Assembly (NCBI RefSeq): GCF_000244975.1
Contig: NZ_CM001440.1
Coordinates: forward strand, 1,229,538-1,293,537
Direction: 5' to 3'
From: Saccharomonospora cyanea NA-134
GTDB lineage: Bacteria; Actinomycetota; Actinomycetes; Mycobacteriales; Pseudonocardiaceae
DNA length: 64,000 nucleotides
Positions 1 to 9,665 of this stretch are shown piece after piece (position 1 is the stretch's first letter; the number at the start of each line of letters is the position of its first letter). Under the pieces are notes generated by a model. That model searched no databases, was not told the DNA's origin, and saw only the letters and a program-made list of their open reading frames with translations. Both the position numbers and the translations under genes were made by a program.

Positions 1-460
1 CCACGAGTGCGGCACCGACGTCGGTCACCTCGTCCTCCGGTTCGTGTGGTCCGGCGAGCCCCGACGTCACCGCCAGGAGACGCAGCTCCGCCTCGTGTGC
101 TCGGCGCACGGCGGGGAAGCGCTCGACGTTCGCGTTCAACACCGCGTGCAGTGCCGGGTGGCGTCCGACGGCCCTGCGCCACGCCCGCGACACGGCGTCG
201 ACGTGGTCGGAGTGCTCGTCACTCTCACCGCCGGGCACGGCTTCCGCGTCCTCGGGCCCCGCCACCTCGGCGCGCAGGTGTCCGGTGAGGATCTGCAACC
301 AGCGGTGGTGCAGTGCGAGCAGCAGTTCCTCCTCCGTGCCGAAGACCTCCCGGGCCCCGTCGATCCGGTCGAACGGTATCCGGGCCCCTTCGTCGCGCGT
401 GGCCTCGGCCAGCGCCCTGTCCATGATGTCGCGGCGGTGGTGGAAGTCGCTCCAGCTCAT
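1..460 (-). CDS. conserved hypothetical protein, 3' end cut by window edge
   Basis: The minus strand is open from an ATG at 460 to the left edge, giving 153 residues with no stop. The protein begins MSWSDFHHRRDIMDRALAEA and is rich in Arg, Asp, Glu and His, with no signal peptide or membrane segment. GAGG lies just upstream of the ATG. I do not recognise a named domain; proteins of this look sit beside TetR genes in other actinobacteria, but I infer no function. It is divergent from the TetR gene at 596, and the two palindromes at 522-565 lie between them, so it is a plausible target of that regulator. The C-terminus is outside the window. Confidence 0.72.
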   Translation of the reverse strand, partial: MSWSDFHHRRDIMDRALAEATRDEGARIPFDRIDGAREVFGTEEELLLALHHRWLQILTGHLRAEVAGPEDAEAVPGGESDEHSDHVDAVSRAWRRAVGRHPALHAVLNANVERFPAVRRAHEAELRLLAVTSGLAGPHEPEDEVTDVGAALV

Positions 461-521
461 CGGCCTCGATGCCCCCTTACGGCCGGGTCTGCGTGTCACC
501 GGTCATACCGGAGGTCTGCTT

Positions 522-536
522 CATACCCTCGGTATG
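522..536. promoter_or_regulatory. TetR operator candidate, copy 1
   Basis: CATACCCTCGGTATG is an inverted repeat with CATACC/GGTATG arms around a 3-nt centre. It lies in the 135-bp gap between the edge gene (starts 460) and the TetR gene (starts 596). The same arms recur at 551-565. This spacing and symmetry are usual for TetR-family operators; binding by the adjacent regulator is inferred. Confidence 0.6.
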
Positions 537-550
537 TCCGACGTGATCAC

Positions 551-565
551 CATACCATCGGTATG
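551..565. promoter_or_regulatory. TetR operator candidate, copy 2
   Basis: CATACCATCGGTATG has the same 6-bp arms as the copy at 522, with starts 29 bp apart. It ends 17 bp before a TAAGGT -10 element at 583-588, so it would cover the -35 region of the TetR gene. That fits autorepression. A lone half-site, CATACCGG, is also present near 504. Confidence 0.6.
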
Positions 566-595
566 TGACCGAACCGGGCGCGTAAGGTCGTGAGG

Positions 596-1279
596 GTGGC
601 GACAGTGAGGTCAGGGAGGCCGGGAAGGCCAGGGACGTCAGGGAGGCCAGGGAGGCCAGGGAGGCCGCTGGCATCGCCCAGGTCACGGAGGGACGACTAC
701 GCCGAGTCCACACGCGGTGCGCTGGTCGACAGTGCGGTCGCGCTGTTCACCGAGCGCGGCTACGCCGGGACGTCGCTCGACGAGATCGCCAGGCGAGCCC
801 GCGTGACGAAGGGCGCGCTCTACCACCACTTCAACGGCAAGCAAGCGATCTTCGAGGCGGCCTTCGACGCGGTGGAGACCGACGTCAAGGGACGGCTGGA
901 GAAGATCCTGCGTTCGGACCAGCCGCCGTGGGAACGCGCACTCACCGGGCTGCGGGAGTTCATCTCGAGCTGCCTCGACCCGTCCTATCAGCGCCTCGCG
1001 TTGCACGAGGCTCCGGTGGTGATGGGCTGGAAGCGGTGGCGCGAGGCCGAGGACCGCTACAGCCTCGGCCTGATCAAAGCCGCCCTCCAGGACCTCATCG
1101 ACGCGGGCGACGTGGTGAGCGTGCCCGTGGACATCACTTCCCGGCTGCTGTTCGGCGCGCTGTCCAGCGCCGCCACCGAGATCGCGAGCTCAACCGAACC
1201 CGAGCGGGTCGGGGCCGAGGTGGAGCAGGTCGTCGTCGCGCTGCTCCAACAGGTGAGGGCCGGCTCACCCCGCCCCTGA
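596..1279 (+). CDS. TetR/AcrR family transcriptional regulator with GRP-repeat arm
   Basis: One-component repressor. The HTH lies at about residues 45-85: ALFTERGYAGTSLDEIA, then VTKGALYHHF and a Lys-rich turn, all typical of TetR. The rest is the helical ligand-binding and dimer domain. The N-terminal arm is unusual: six 9-bp repeats at 613-666 encode a run of Gly-Arg-Pro. No ATG, GTG or TTG exists in frame between the repeats and the HTH, so the repeats must be translated. GTG 596 is chosen because TAAGGT (583-588) ends 7 nt before it, which suggests leaderless transcription; GTG 590 and 605 are alternatives. Two CATACC-GGTATG palindromes lie upstream, so it probably represses itself and the divergent edge gene. 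Confidence 0.9.
   Translation: MATVRSGRPGRPGTSGRPGRPGRPLASPRSRRDDYAESTRGALVDSAVALFTERGYAGTSLDEIARRARVTKGALYHHFNGKQAIFEAAFDAVETDVKGRLEKILRSDQPPWERALTGLREFISSCLDPSYQRLALHEAPVVMGWKRWREAEDRYSLGLIKAALQDLIDAGDVVSVPVDITSRLLFGALSSAATEIASSTEPERVGAEVEQVVVALLQQVRAGSPRP
613..666 (+). repeat. 9-bp minisatellite, six units, coding for GRP repeats
   Basis: Six consecutive 9-nt units read mostly AGGGAGGCC (units 1, 4, 5 and 6), with variants GGGAAGGCC and AGGGACGTC. They are in frame near the 5' end of the TetR gene and encode Gly-Arg-Pro steps. Perfect identity of the last three units suggests recent slippage, so copy number may differ between strains. Confidence 0.85.
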
Positions 1280-1298
1280 CACCGTTACGCTCGAACGC

Positions 1299-2234
1299 GT
1301 GGAACTCAGGATCTTCACGGAACCACAGCAAGGCGCCTCCTACGACGACCTCCTGCGCGTGGCCAAGGCCAGCGAGGACGCCGGATTCGGCGCGTTCTTC
1401 CGCTCGGACCACTACCTCAAGATGGGCTCGGCCAGCGGCCTTCCCGGACCGACCGACGCCTGGGTCACCCTCGCAGGCCTGGCGAGGGAGACCTCACGCA
1501 TCCGGCTGGGCACGCTGGTGACGGCGGCGACGTTCCGGCACCCGTCCGTGCTGGCCATCTCGGTCGCCCAGGTCGACCAGATGTCCGGCGGTCGTATCGA
1601 GTTCGGACTCGGCTCGGGGTGGTACGCCGACGAACACACCGCCTACGGCATCGACCTGCCACAGCCACGTGAGCTGTTCGACCGCTACAGCGAGCAGTTG
1701 GAGATCATCACCGGCCTGTGGGACACGGCCGAGGGTCAGACGTTCTCCTTCGAGGGGCGGCACTACACGCTCAAGGACGCGCCCGGCCTGCCCAAGCCCG
1801 CGCAGCGTCCGCATCCTCCCGTCATCCTCGGCGGCACGGGCAAGAAGCGGACCCCCGAACTCGCGGCGCGCTATGCCGACGAGTTCAACGTGCCGTTCAA
1901 CGACATCGAGACGGCCCGTGCGCAGTACGAGCGCGTCGACACCGCCGCGGAGGCGGCGGGCCGTGGGCGCGGCGAGATCATCCGGTCCGCGGCGCTCGTG
2001 GTGGCGGTCGGCAGGGACGACGCCGAGGTGGCCCGCAGGGCCGACGCCATCGGCCGCGAGGTCGACGAGCTCAGGACCAACGGTGTCGCGGGCAGCGTGT
2101 CCGAGGCCGTCGACACGATCGGCCGGTGGCGTGAGAGCACCGGCATCTCCCGCCTGTACCTGCAGGTGCTCGACCTGTCCGACCTCGACCATCTCGACCT
2201 GATCGCGTCGGAGATCATGCCGCAGGTCGCCTGA
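1299..2234 (+). CDS. LLM-class F420-dependent oxidoreductase
   Basis: A 311-residue luciferase-like TIM-barrel protein of the F420-dependent class (TIGR03560 type). It opens MELRIFTEPQ, has the early FFRSDHYLKM segment where family members contact cofactor, the GRIEFGLGSGWYADEH stretch near residue 105, and PVILGGTGKKRTPELAARYAD near 170, which is typical of this family. Such enzymes pass hydride between coenzyme F420 and organic substrates; the substrate cannot be read from sequence. TACGCT (1286-1291) ends 7 nt before the GTG start and no ribosome site is seen, so it probably has its own leaderless promoter although it starts only 20 nt after the TetR gene. It converges on lipB across a hairpin. 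Confidence 0.88.
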   Translation: MELRIFTEPQQGASYDDLLRVAKASEDAGFGAFFRSDHYLKMGSASGLPGPTDAWVTLAGLARETSRIRLGTLVTAATFRHPSVLAISVAQVDQMSGGRIEFGLGSGWYADEHTAYGIDLPQPRELFDRYSEQLEIITGLWDTAEGQTFSFEGRHYTLKDAPGLPKPAQRPHPPVILGGTGKKRTPELAARYADEFNVPFNDIETARAQYERVDTAAEAAGRGRGEIIRSAALVVAVGRDDAEVARRADAIGREVDELRTNGVAGSVSEAVDTIGRWRESTGISRLYLQVLDLSDLDHLDLIASEIMPQVA

Positions 2235-2241
2235 ACTCCGA

Positions 2242-2278
2242 CGGCCCGGTGGCCCCGCCTCGCGGGAACACCGGGCCG
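2242..2278. terminator. bidirectional hairpin between convergent genes
   Basis: CGGCCCGGTG (2242-2251) pairs perfectly with CACCGGGCCG (2269-2278) around a 17-nt loop. It sits between the 3' ends of the LLM oxidoreductase and lipB. There is no U-tract, which is common for actinobacterial terminators. Confidence 0.6.
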
Positions 2279-2285
2279 GGATGGT

Positions 2286-3035
2286 TCAGGACTGCTGCAG
2301 GGCGAAGGTGACTCCGGCGGCCTCCGGCTGCTGCGGTCGGGGCAGCCAACGGTCGTCGGTCACCGGTAGGTCGCCCTCCAGGGCCGCGAGAACGGCGTCG
2401 CGCGCGAGCGGCAGCGCCTCCTCGACGGTCACGACGCGGCCCAGCTCCGCCGACAGCGACGTGGTGCCCGCGTCCCGGATACCGCACGGCACGATGCGGT
2501 CGAACGCCGTGAGGTCCGGGTCGCAGTTGAGTTCGAAACCGTGCATGGTGACGCCCCGCTGCACGCGGATACCGATGGCGGCGATCTTGCGCTCGGGGCG
2601 GGAGTCGTCGGCGGGCACCCACACGCCGCTGCGCCCGTCGACCCGGCCGGTGTACAGGCCGAACGAGTCGCACACGGAGATCAGGGCCTGTTCGACGCGC
2701 CGCACGTAGTCGACGACGTCGATGGGGTCGCAGAGCTTGACGATCGGGTACCCGACGAGCTGACCCGGCCCGTGCCACGTGATGCGGCCACCGCGGTCGA
2801 CGTCGATCACGGGAGTGCCGTCGGTGGGCCGGTCCTCGGGCTGCGTGCGCTTGCCCGCGGTGTAGACCGACGGGTGTTCGAGCAACAGCATCGTGTCGGG
2901 GCTCTCGCCGTCCGCGCGGGCGGTGGCGAGTTCGCGCTGAAGGTCCCAGGCTTCGAGGTAGTCGATGGTGCCGATGTCGCGGACGTCAACGGGGTCGGTG
3001 GACGCGCGGCACGAACGGGTCGCTTTCTGGCTCAC
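2286..3035 (-). CDS. lipB: octanoyltransferase LipB
   Basis: Transfers the octanoyl group from acyl carrier protein to lipoyl domains, the first step of protein lipoylation in the cytosol. Family signatures are clear: [17 protein letters not shown] at residues 81-97, the acylation-site Lys150 in the RKIAAIGIR segment, and the nucleophile Cys184 in VPCGI. Length (249) is normal. TAGCCT lies 7 nt before the GTG start, suggesting a leaderless mRNA. The lipoyl acceptor SucB is encoded about 1.7 kb upstream on the same strand, so substrate and enzyme are near neighbours. lipA, often directly after lipB in relatives, is not next to it here: a convergent oxidoreductase follows. Confidence 0.96.
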   Translation of the reverse strand: MSQKATRSCRASTDPVDVRDIGTIDYLEAWDLQRELATARADGESPDTMLLLEHPSVYTAGKRTQPEDRPTDGTPVIDVDRGGRITWHGPGQLVGYPIVKLCDPIDVVDYVRRVEQALISVCDSFGLYTGRVDGRSGVWVPADDSRPERKIAAIGIRVQRGVTMHGFELNCDPDLTAFDRIVPCGIRDAGTTSLSAELGRVVTVEEALPLARDAVLAALEGDLPVTDDRWLPRPQQPEAAGVTFALQQS

Positions 3036-3052
3036 GGCGTCGAGGCTACCCC

Positions 3053-3748
3053 TCAGGACCGTCCTGCCCGGCCTTCCTCCGTTCTCGCGTCACGGCCCGG
3101 AGCGGGCAACAGGCTCAGCGCCGGTGCGACGAGCAGGCCGACTCCGACGACGGCGAGGACCGAGCCGAGCGTGTCGGTGATCCAGTGGACTCCCAGGGCG
3201 ATCCGTGCCGTGCAGGCCAGCAGCGTCGCCACCACCGCGATCGCGCGAACGGTCGGCAGCAGCCTCGGAGCGAGCCACAGGCACAGCACCACCGCGGCGA
3301 AGCCCGTGCTCGCCACCGACGCCACGTGGCCGCTCGGGTAGCTGAAGTCGCTGTAGTCCCGAGGGCGATCACGGTCGAAGACGGGTTTGGCCACCAGGCT
3401 CGTGAGGCGGCAGGCACCGAGCAGAACCAGTACCCGCAGCGTCACCCATGCCCGTGGATCACCGAGCCGCCGCAACCTGAACGTGGCCACGATCAGACCC
3501 ACGCCGAGCAGGATCGGCAGAGGTGGACCGAGAACGGCGCTGAACACGTTCGCGGCCGTGCCGAGATCGCCCTGCCAGCGGGTGCCCACGGCGTCGCGCA
3601 GCACCCGGTCCAGCGACACCGGAGCCTCGCGGACCACGACCCCGAGGGCGATGAAAGCCGTGAGGAGCAGCGCCCCGATGAGGTACTGGATTCGCACCAC
3701 ACCGTACTTCCCGGACCGCGTCGTCCGTATGACAGCCGAGCGCGTCAT
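3053..3748 (-). CDS. PAP2-family membrane phosphatase
   Basis: A 231-residue integral membrane phosphatase of the phosphatidic acid phosphatase 2 superfamily. All three active-site blocks are present: Lys121 to Arg128-Pro129 (the KX6RP motif), PSGH at 138-141, and Arg182, His188 and Asp192 in the SRX5HX3D-type block. Hydrophobic stretches at about 22-40, 78-92, 104-120, 148-162, 168-180 and 195-215 fit five to six helices. Substrates in this family are lipid phosphates or polyprenyl diphosphates; which one cannot be told. The ATG (3748-3746) overlaps the stop of the epimerase-like gene upstream by one base, so the two genes are translationally coupled. Confidence 0.9.
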   Translation of the reverse strand: MTRSAVIRTTRSGKYGVVRIQYLIGALLLTAFIALGVVVREAPVSLDRVLRDAVGTRWQGDLGTAANVFSAVLGPPLPILLGVGLIVATFRLRRLGDPRAWVTLRVLVLLGACRLTSLVAKPVFDRDRPRDYSDFSYPSGHVASVASTGFAAVVLCLWLAPRLLPTVRAIAVVATLLACTARIALGVHWITDTLGSVLAVVGVGLLVAPALSLLPAPGRDARTEEGRAGRS

Positions 3749-4629
3749 CACTCGGAGGACAGCGCACGACCGATGTCGGTGAACGTGTAGGAGAAACCGC
3801 ACCGGGTGAGCACACCGGGCACCGCGCGTGGACCCGCCAGCAGCATCTCGTCGGCGGCCTCGCCGAACAACACCCGCAACGGCAGGCCGGGCACCCGCCA
3901 CGGCGTCGGGCGATGCACGGCCCGTCCCACGGCCCGCGTGAACTCGGCGTTGGTCACCGGGTGGGGGACGGTGACGTTCACGGGACCGGACACCCCGGAG
4001 TTGCCGAGGCAGAACACGATCACCCCGACGACGTCGGGCAGGCTGATCCAGGGCAGGTACTGGCGTCCGTCGCCGAGCGCGGCTCCGAGCCCGAGGAGGA
4101 ACGCGGGGCGTGCCAGTCGCAACATGCCGCCCCGCCACGTGAGCACCGGGGCGGTGCGCAGCAACACGACCCGGCTGCCCGCGTTCGCCGCCGGTGCGCA
4201 GGCCGCCTCCCACTCCGCGCACAGCCGCGCCAGGAAACCCTCACCGACGGGCGCCGACTCGTCCACCTCGCTGCTGCCCGTGTCGCCGTAGTAGCTGATG
4301 CCCGAGGCGTTGACCAGCACCGGAACGCGGTGTTCGGCGACAGCCTCCGCCAGCACCTCGGTGGGTTCGAGACGCGAGTCGCGCAGCACCTGCTTGCGTG
4401 CCGCGCTCCACCGGCCTGACGCCAGCGGGGCGCCGCACAGGTTCACGACGGCGTCGACACCGTCGAACGCACCCTCGTCGATCCACCCGGACGGCGGGTC
4501 CCATCGGCGTTCGTCCGCGGCCGACGGGGCGCGCCGGACCAGCCGCACGACGTCGTGCCCCTGCTCCCGCAACCGGGAACGAAGGGCGGAACCGATCAGC
4601 CCGCTGGAACCGGCCACGAGAACCCGCAT
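3748..4629 (-). CDS. TIGR01777 family (DUF1731) epimerase-like protein
   Basis: A 293-residue short-chain dehydrogenase/epimerase-fold protein related to YfcH. The nucleotide-binding glycine motif is at residues 7-13 (GSSGLIG), VVNLCGAPLASGRW is the family signature, and SGISYYGD matches the Tyr-containing active-site region. The C-terminal DUF1731 segment carries VPGLPLRVLFGEAADEMLL. The reaction is not established for the family. TAAGGT at 4641-4636 ends 6 nt before ATG 4629, so I prefer this start over the GTG two codons upstream. The 3' end overlaps the PAP2 gene by 1 nt. M. tuberculosis has an equivalent gene (Rv2216) between the SucB-type E2 gene and lipB, the same arrangement as here. 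Confidence 0.87.
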   Translation of the reverse strand: MRVLVAGSSGLIGSALRSRLREQGHDVVRLVRRAPSAADERRWDPPSGWIDEGAFDGVDAVVNLCGAPLASGRWSAARKQVLRDSRLEPTEVLAEAVAEHRVPVLVNASGISYYGDTGSSEVDESAPVGEGFLARLCAEWEAACAPAANAGSRVVLLRTAPVLTWRGGMLRLARPAFLLGLGAALGDGRQYLPWISLPDVVGVIVFCLGNSGVSGPVNVTVPHPVTNAEFTRAVGRAVHRPTPWRVPGLPLRVLFGEAADEMLLAGPRAVPGVLTRCGFSYTFTDIGRALSSE

Positions 4630-4708
4630 GAGCACACCTTATGCCGCGGACGCCACGGGGGCGTCCACCGTGTCGGCGGACGCCCCCGGGTACGTGACTT
4701 CGCTGGAG

Positions 4709-6532
<1,824 letters not shown>

Positions 6533-6621
6533 CGTTTGCTGACTCCCTTGTGTGTGCTGGGTGTGGTCCGAGTTGCTGCGTCGGCTGTGCCGTCCGTTGC
6601 TGCTGTCGGTCGGACAGCAGG

Positions 6622-7995
6622 TCAGCCGTGCACGTGCAGCGGCTTGCCCGCCAGGGCGAGGTGCGCTTCGCCGAGAGCTTCGGTCTGGGTGGGGTGGGCG
6701 TGGATCAGCGGGGCCACGTCCTCCGGGAAAGCCTCCCAGTTGTAGATGAGCTGAGCCTCGCCGATCAGCTCGCCGACGCGGTCCCCGACCAAGTGCAGAC
6801 CGACGACAGGGCCGTCGGGGGCCTTGATGAGCTTCACCGCACCGGAAGTCTTGAGGATCTGGCTCTTGCCGTTGCCCGCCAGATCGTAGGTGAACGTGGT
6901 GATGTCCGGTCCGTACTTCTCCTTGGCCTGTGCCTCGGTGAGTCCCACGGAAGCCACCTCGGGGTGCGAGTACGTGACCCGGGGGATGCCGGACTCGTCG
7001 ATCGGCTTCGGGTCGAGGCCCGCGATGTCCTCCGCGACGAAGATGCCCTGCTGGAAACCACGGTGGGCGAGCTGGAGTCCCGGCACGATGTCGCCGACAG
7101 CGTAGACGCCGGGCAGGTTGGTGCGCAGCCGCTCGTCGGTGAGCACGAAGCCACGGTCCATCCGAAGGCCCGCCTCGTCGTAGCCGTGGCCCGCGGTGTT
7201 CGGGCCACGCCCCACGGCGACGAGCAGCACGTCGGCCTCGAGCGTCTCACCGGACTCCAGCGACACGGTGACACCGCCCGCGTCCTGCTTCGCGCCCGTG
7301 AACTTCACGCCGGTCTTGAATGCGATCTTCCGGCGACGGAAGGCCCGTTCGAGCTGCTTGGAGGAGAACTCGTCCTCGGCGGGCACCAGCCGGGGCAGCG
7401 CCTCGACGATGGTGACCTCGGTGCCGAAGGAGGCCCACACACTGGCGAACTCGACGCCGATCACGCCGCCGCCGAGCACGACGGCCTTCTTCGGCACGAA
7501 GTCCAGCGTCAGCGCGTCGTCGCTGGTGATGATGCGGCCACCCAGTTCGAGGTCGGGCAGCGTCTTGGAGTACGAGCCCGTGGCCAGCACCAGGTTCTTG
7601 CCCGTGTAGCGCGTGCCCTCGACGTCGACGGTGGTGCCGCCGACGAACGTGCCCGTGCCCTCCACGTAGTTGACCTTGTTGGCCTTCGCCAGGCCCTGCA
7701 GCCCCTTGTACAGCCGCGTGATCACCGAGTCCTTGTACTTGTGGACACCGGCGATGTCGACACCCTCGAACGTGGTCTTCACACCGAACTGCTCGCCGTC
7801 CCGCGCCGAGTCGGCGACCTCGGCCGCGTGGAGCAGCGCCTTGGTCGGGATGCAGCCTCGATGCAGACAGGTGCCGCCCAGCTTGTCCTTCTCGATGAGC
7901 GTGACGGAAAGGCCCAGTTCGGCCGCGCGGAACGCCGCGGCGTAACCACCGGATCCGCCACCAAGGATCACCAGGTCGGCTTCAGCGTCGGTCAC
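6622..7995 (-). CDS. lpdA: dihydrolipoamide dehydrogenase (E3)
   Basis: FAD flavoprotein that reoxidises dihydrolipoyl groups with NAD. The FAD motif GGGSGG is at residues 12-17, the redox disulfide is Cys43-Cys48 in [14 protein letters not shown], the NAD-binding glycine motif is [13 protein letters not shown], and the C-terminal catalytic His-Glu block is [10 protein letters not shown]. The 457-residue length matches the family. It lies 89 nt upstream of sucB on the same strand, consistent with an E3-E2 operon feeding the same complex. Confidence 0.96.
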   Translation of the reverse strand: MTDAEADLVILGGGSGGYAAAFRAAELGLSVTLIEKDKLGGTCLHRGCIPTKALLHAAEVADSARDGEQFGVKTTFEGVDIAGVHKYKDSVITRLYKGLQGLAKANKVNYVEGTGTFVGGTTVDVEGTRYTGKNLVLATGSYSKTLPDLELGGRIITSDDALTLDFVPKKAVVLGGGVIGVEFASVWASFGTEVTIVEALPRLVPAEDEFSSKQLERAFRRRKIAFKTGVKFTGAKQDAGGVTVSLESGETLEADVLLVAVGRGPNTAGHGYDEAGLRMDRGFVLTDERLRTNLPGVYAVGDIVPGLQLAHRGFQQGIFVAEDIAGLDPKPIDESGIPRVTYSHPEVASVGLTEAQAKEKYGPDITTFTYDLAGNGKSQILKTSGAVKLIKAPDGPVVGLHLVGDRVGELIGEAQLIYNWEAFPEDVAPLIHAHPTQTEALGEAHLALAGKPLHVHG

Positions 7996-8017
7996 TTCTC
8001 ACTCCTCGGCAGGCAGT

Positions 8018-8046
8018 GTCGTCGTAGTCGTCGTACGTCGTCGTAG
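8018..8046. repeat. GTCGTCGTA tandem repeat upstream of lpdA
   Basis: Three near-identical 9-10 nt units (GTCGTCGTA, then GTCGTCGTAC and GTCGTCGTAG) lie just upstream of the lpdA start, in the 220-bp region shared with the divergent gene at 8216. The purpose is unknown; it may be simple slippage DNA in the promoter region. Confidence 0.6.
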
Positions 8047-8177
8047 GTCGATACGGCAGTCGGGTCGGCCGTGCGCACGGGCGCCGGCGGCGCTCATGAC
8101 ACCTCATCTTGTCACTTCGCCCGAACGGCGTGCGACCTAGTGCGGTTGTGATCCGGCCTGCAGCTTTGCGTGATCGG

Positions 8178-8205
8178 GATAATGCACGGTGCGAGGTGGA
8201 AGGAG
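8178..8205 (+). promoter_or_regulatory. -10 element and ribosome site for the 8216 gene
   Basis: GATAAT at 8178-8183 is a good -10 hexamer, and AAGGAG ending at 8205 is a strong Shine-Dalgarno 10 nt before GTG 8216. No convincing -35 is seen. The ribosome site decides the start: GTG 8207 is only 1 nt from it and the ATG at 8189 lies upstream of it. Confidence 0.5.
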
Positions 8206-8215
8206 TGTGGTCGCC

Positions 8216-8596
8216 GTGGGCCTGTTCGACGCGTTACGTCGGCGCAAGGGAAAGGGCGGGAGAGGGCAGGGCAAGCCGGGCACCCTGCGCGGTGCGAGTC
8301 CCGGCGACGTCGACCACCTCGACCGATGGGCGGCGAGCCGCCGCGGGGTGGAGGCCTACGTCGAGCCGCGCACGACCGTCACCGAGACCACCGTGGTGCT
8401 GGTCGCGCACGACGGGGAGTGGACGCGACGCCGGATCGGCAGTCTGGACGCCGCGCAGCGGTTCGGCCGGAAGCGGTCGATCCCGGTCTACGAGGTCGCC
8501 AGGACGGGGTACCCCAAACGCATGCGTGAGTACACGGAGCGTCAGCGGGTGCTGCGGAAGAAGGCGCAGCGGGAACGCGACGCCAGCGCCGAGTAG
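8216..8596 (+). CDS. conserved actinobacterial hypothetical protein
   Basis: A 126-residue soluble, very basic protein beginning VGLFDALRRRKGK. It contains a TTVVLVAHDGEWTRRRI strand-rich core and the GYPKRMREYTERQR helix near the C-terminus. I recognise the pattern from other actinobacteria, where it is conserved but has no assigned function. AAGGAG 10 nt upstream supports GTG 8216. It is divergent from lpdA and converges on the SMI1/KNR4 gene. Confidence 0.82.
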   Translation: MGLFDALRRRKGKGGRGQGKPGTLRGASPGDVDHLDRWAASRRGVEAYVEPRTTVTETTVVLVAHDGEWTRRRIGSLDAAQRFGRKRSIPVYEVARTGYPKRMREYTERQRVLRKKAQRERDASAE

Positions 8597-8612
8597 CTCG
8601 GTCTCCACCGGG

Positions 8613-9146
8613 TCACAGCGATGCCTCCAGCAGCCGGCGGTGCTGTTCGAGCACGGCCCGGACGTCGCGGTGGACGCTGAGCCCGAACACGGGGTCGTCC
8701 TCCAGCACCTCGCCCGTCGTGGGCCGCAGGCGCAGCACGGGAGGTTCGGAGATCACCACGGTCCCGGTGGGGCCGTCCGGTTCGGCGGCGGGCGGGGAGA
8801 GCTCGGCGACGCGGAGCAGCCGAGGGAAGACCACGTCGGTGGGCAGCCCGTCGCACGCGGCCAGGAACCGCCGGTAGCTCTCCGGCAGGGCGACGCCGAG
8901 CCTGCGTTCCGCCTCGCACACCTCGTCGTCGGACGCCGGGGGTGGCGCGGCGTCCGGTGTGCCCCGCAACAGCAGGATCTCCGCGAGCAGCTCGGGCCAC
9001 GACGGTCCCGCCACATCGACCGGGTGTCGCGTGTGCAGAGCCGCGACCAGCGCGTCGGTGTAGCCCTCGGCCCAGCCTTCCGGAACGGTGAGCGCTCCCT
9101 CGGCCAGCAACCGGGCGAGCGGGCGGCATCCGGCGAGCGTGGCCAC
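8613..9146 (-). CDS. SMI1/KNR4 (SUKH) family protein
   Basis: A 177-residue protein whose middle, about residues 74-150, carries the SUKH signature: an acidic helix, AERRLGVALPESYRRFLAACDGL, then a strand-rich part ending in PVFGLSVHRDV. SUKH proteins are often immunity proteins of polymorphic toxins, but many are housekeeping or unknown; no toxin gene is visible here. The first 70 residues are a helical extension. GTG 9146 is the only good in-frame start after the stop at about 9176. It lies 33 nt after the 3' end of the gene at 9180-9614, so the two probably share a transcript. Confidence 0.78.
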   Translation of the reverse strand: MATLAGCRPLARLLAEGALTVPEGWAEGYTDALVAALHTRHPVDVAGPSWPELLAEILLLRGTPDAAPPPASDDEVCEAERRLGVALPESYRRFLAACDGLPTDVVFPRLLRVAELSPPAAEPDGPTGTVVISEPPVLRLRPTTGEVLEDDPVFGLSVHRDVRAVLEQHRRLLEASL

Positions 9147-9179
9147 GTCGGGGGCGGAGGTGTCGCGAGCGATGTGCGC

Positions 9180-9614
9180 TCACTCACCGACCGCGGCGCG
9201 GGCCTCGGCGAGATGCCCGGCCTCGGCGTGGGCCCAGGCGCGTTCGACCAGTTCCGCGAGAGTCGCCTCGGCACCCGGACGGCTGCCGAGCCGCGCGAGG
9301 TGAGCGCGGTGAGCGTCCTCCTCCGCGTCGAGGTCGAGCGGGAGGAGCCCGTCAGCCCACTCCGGAGCGTCGGCGCGTACCGACAGCAGCATCGCCCACG
9401 CCCGCGCGGTCACTCGGTGGGCCGCCAGCCGGGCGACCGGCCTGCCCGTGGTGCGTCGCCACTGCCGGACCAGCCGGTCGCTCGCATCGGCGGCGCCGAC
9501 GCACGCCGACAGCAGTGCCGCACGGCTGATCTCGGTGTCCACCGCGTCGTCGGCCGCCGTGAGCACGACGCGCACGGCGGCCTCGACGAAGTCCCCGGGC
9601 GGGGTGGTGGGCAT
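9180..9614 (-). CDS. hypothetical helical protein
   Basis: A 144-residue all-helical protein starting MPTTPPGDFVEAAVRVVL, with repeated Ala/Glu/Arg helices and no Cys, signal peptide or membrane segment. I do not recognise a family. ATG 9614 is preferred; a TTG seven codons upstream abuts GGAGAGG too closely for initiation. It is upstream of, and on the same strand as, the SUKH gene, and downstream of pepA by 51 nt, so the three may be co-transcribed. Confidence 0.65.
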   Translation of the reverse strand: MPTTPPGDFVEAAVRVVLTAADDAVDTEISRAALLSACVGAADASDRLVRQWRRTTGRPVARLAAHRVTARAWAMLLSVRADAPEWADGLLPLDLDAEEDAHRAHLARLGSRPGAEATLAELVERAWAHAEAGHLAEARAAVGE

Positions 9615-9665
9615 CGGTTCCACGCGGCCGGTCAACCTCTCCGATCAGCCGGTCAGCCTGTCGGA

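Noticed and set aside
8613-9146. A polymorphic toxin-immunity locus around the SUKH gene
   Set aside because: No toxin-like, Rhs, or secretion-tagged gene lies nearby; the neighbours are housekeeping genes.
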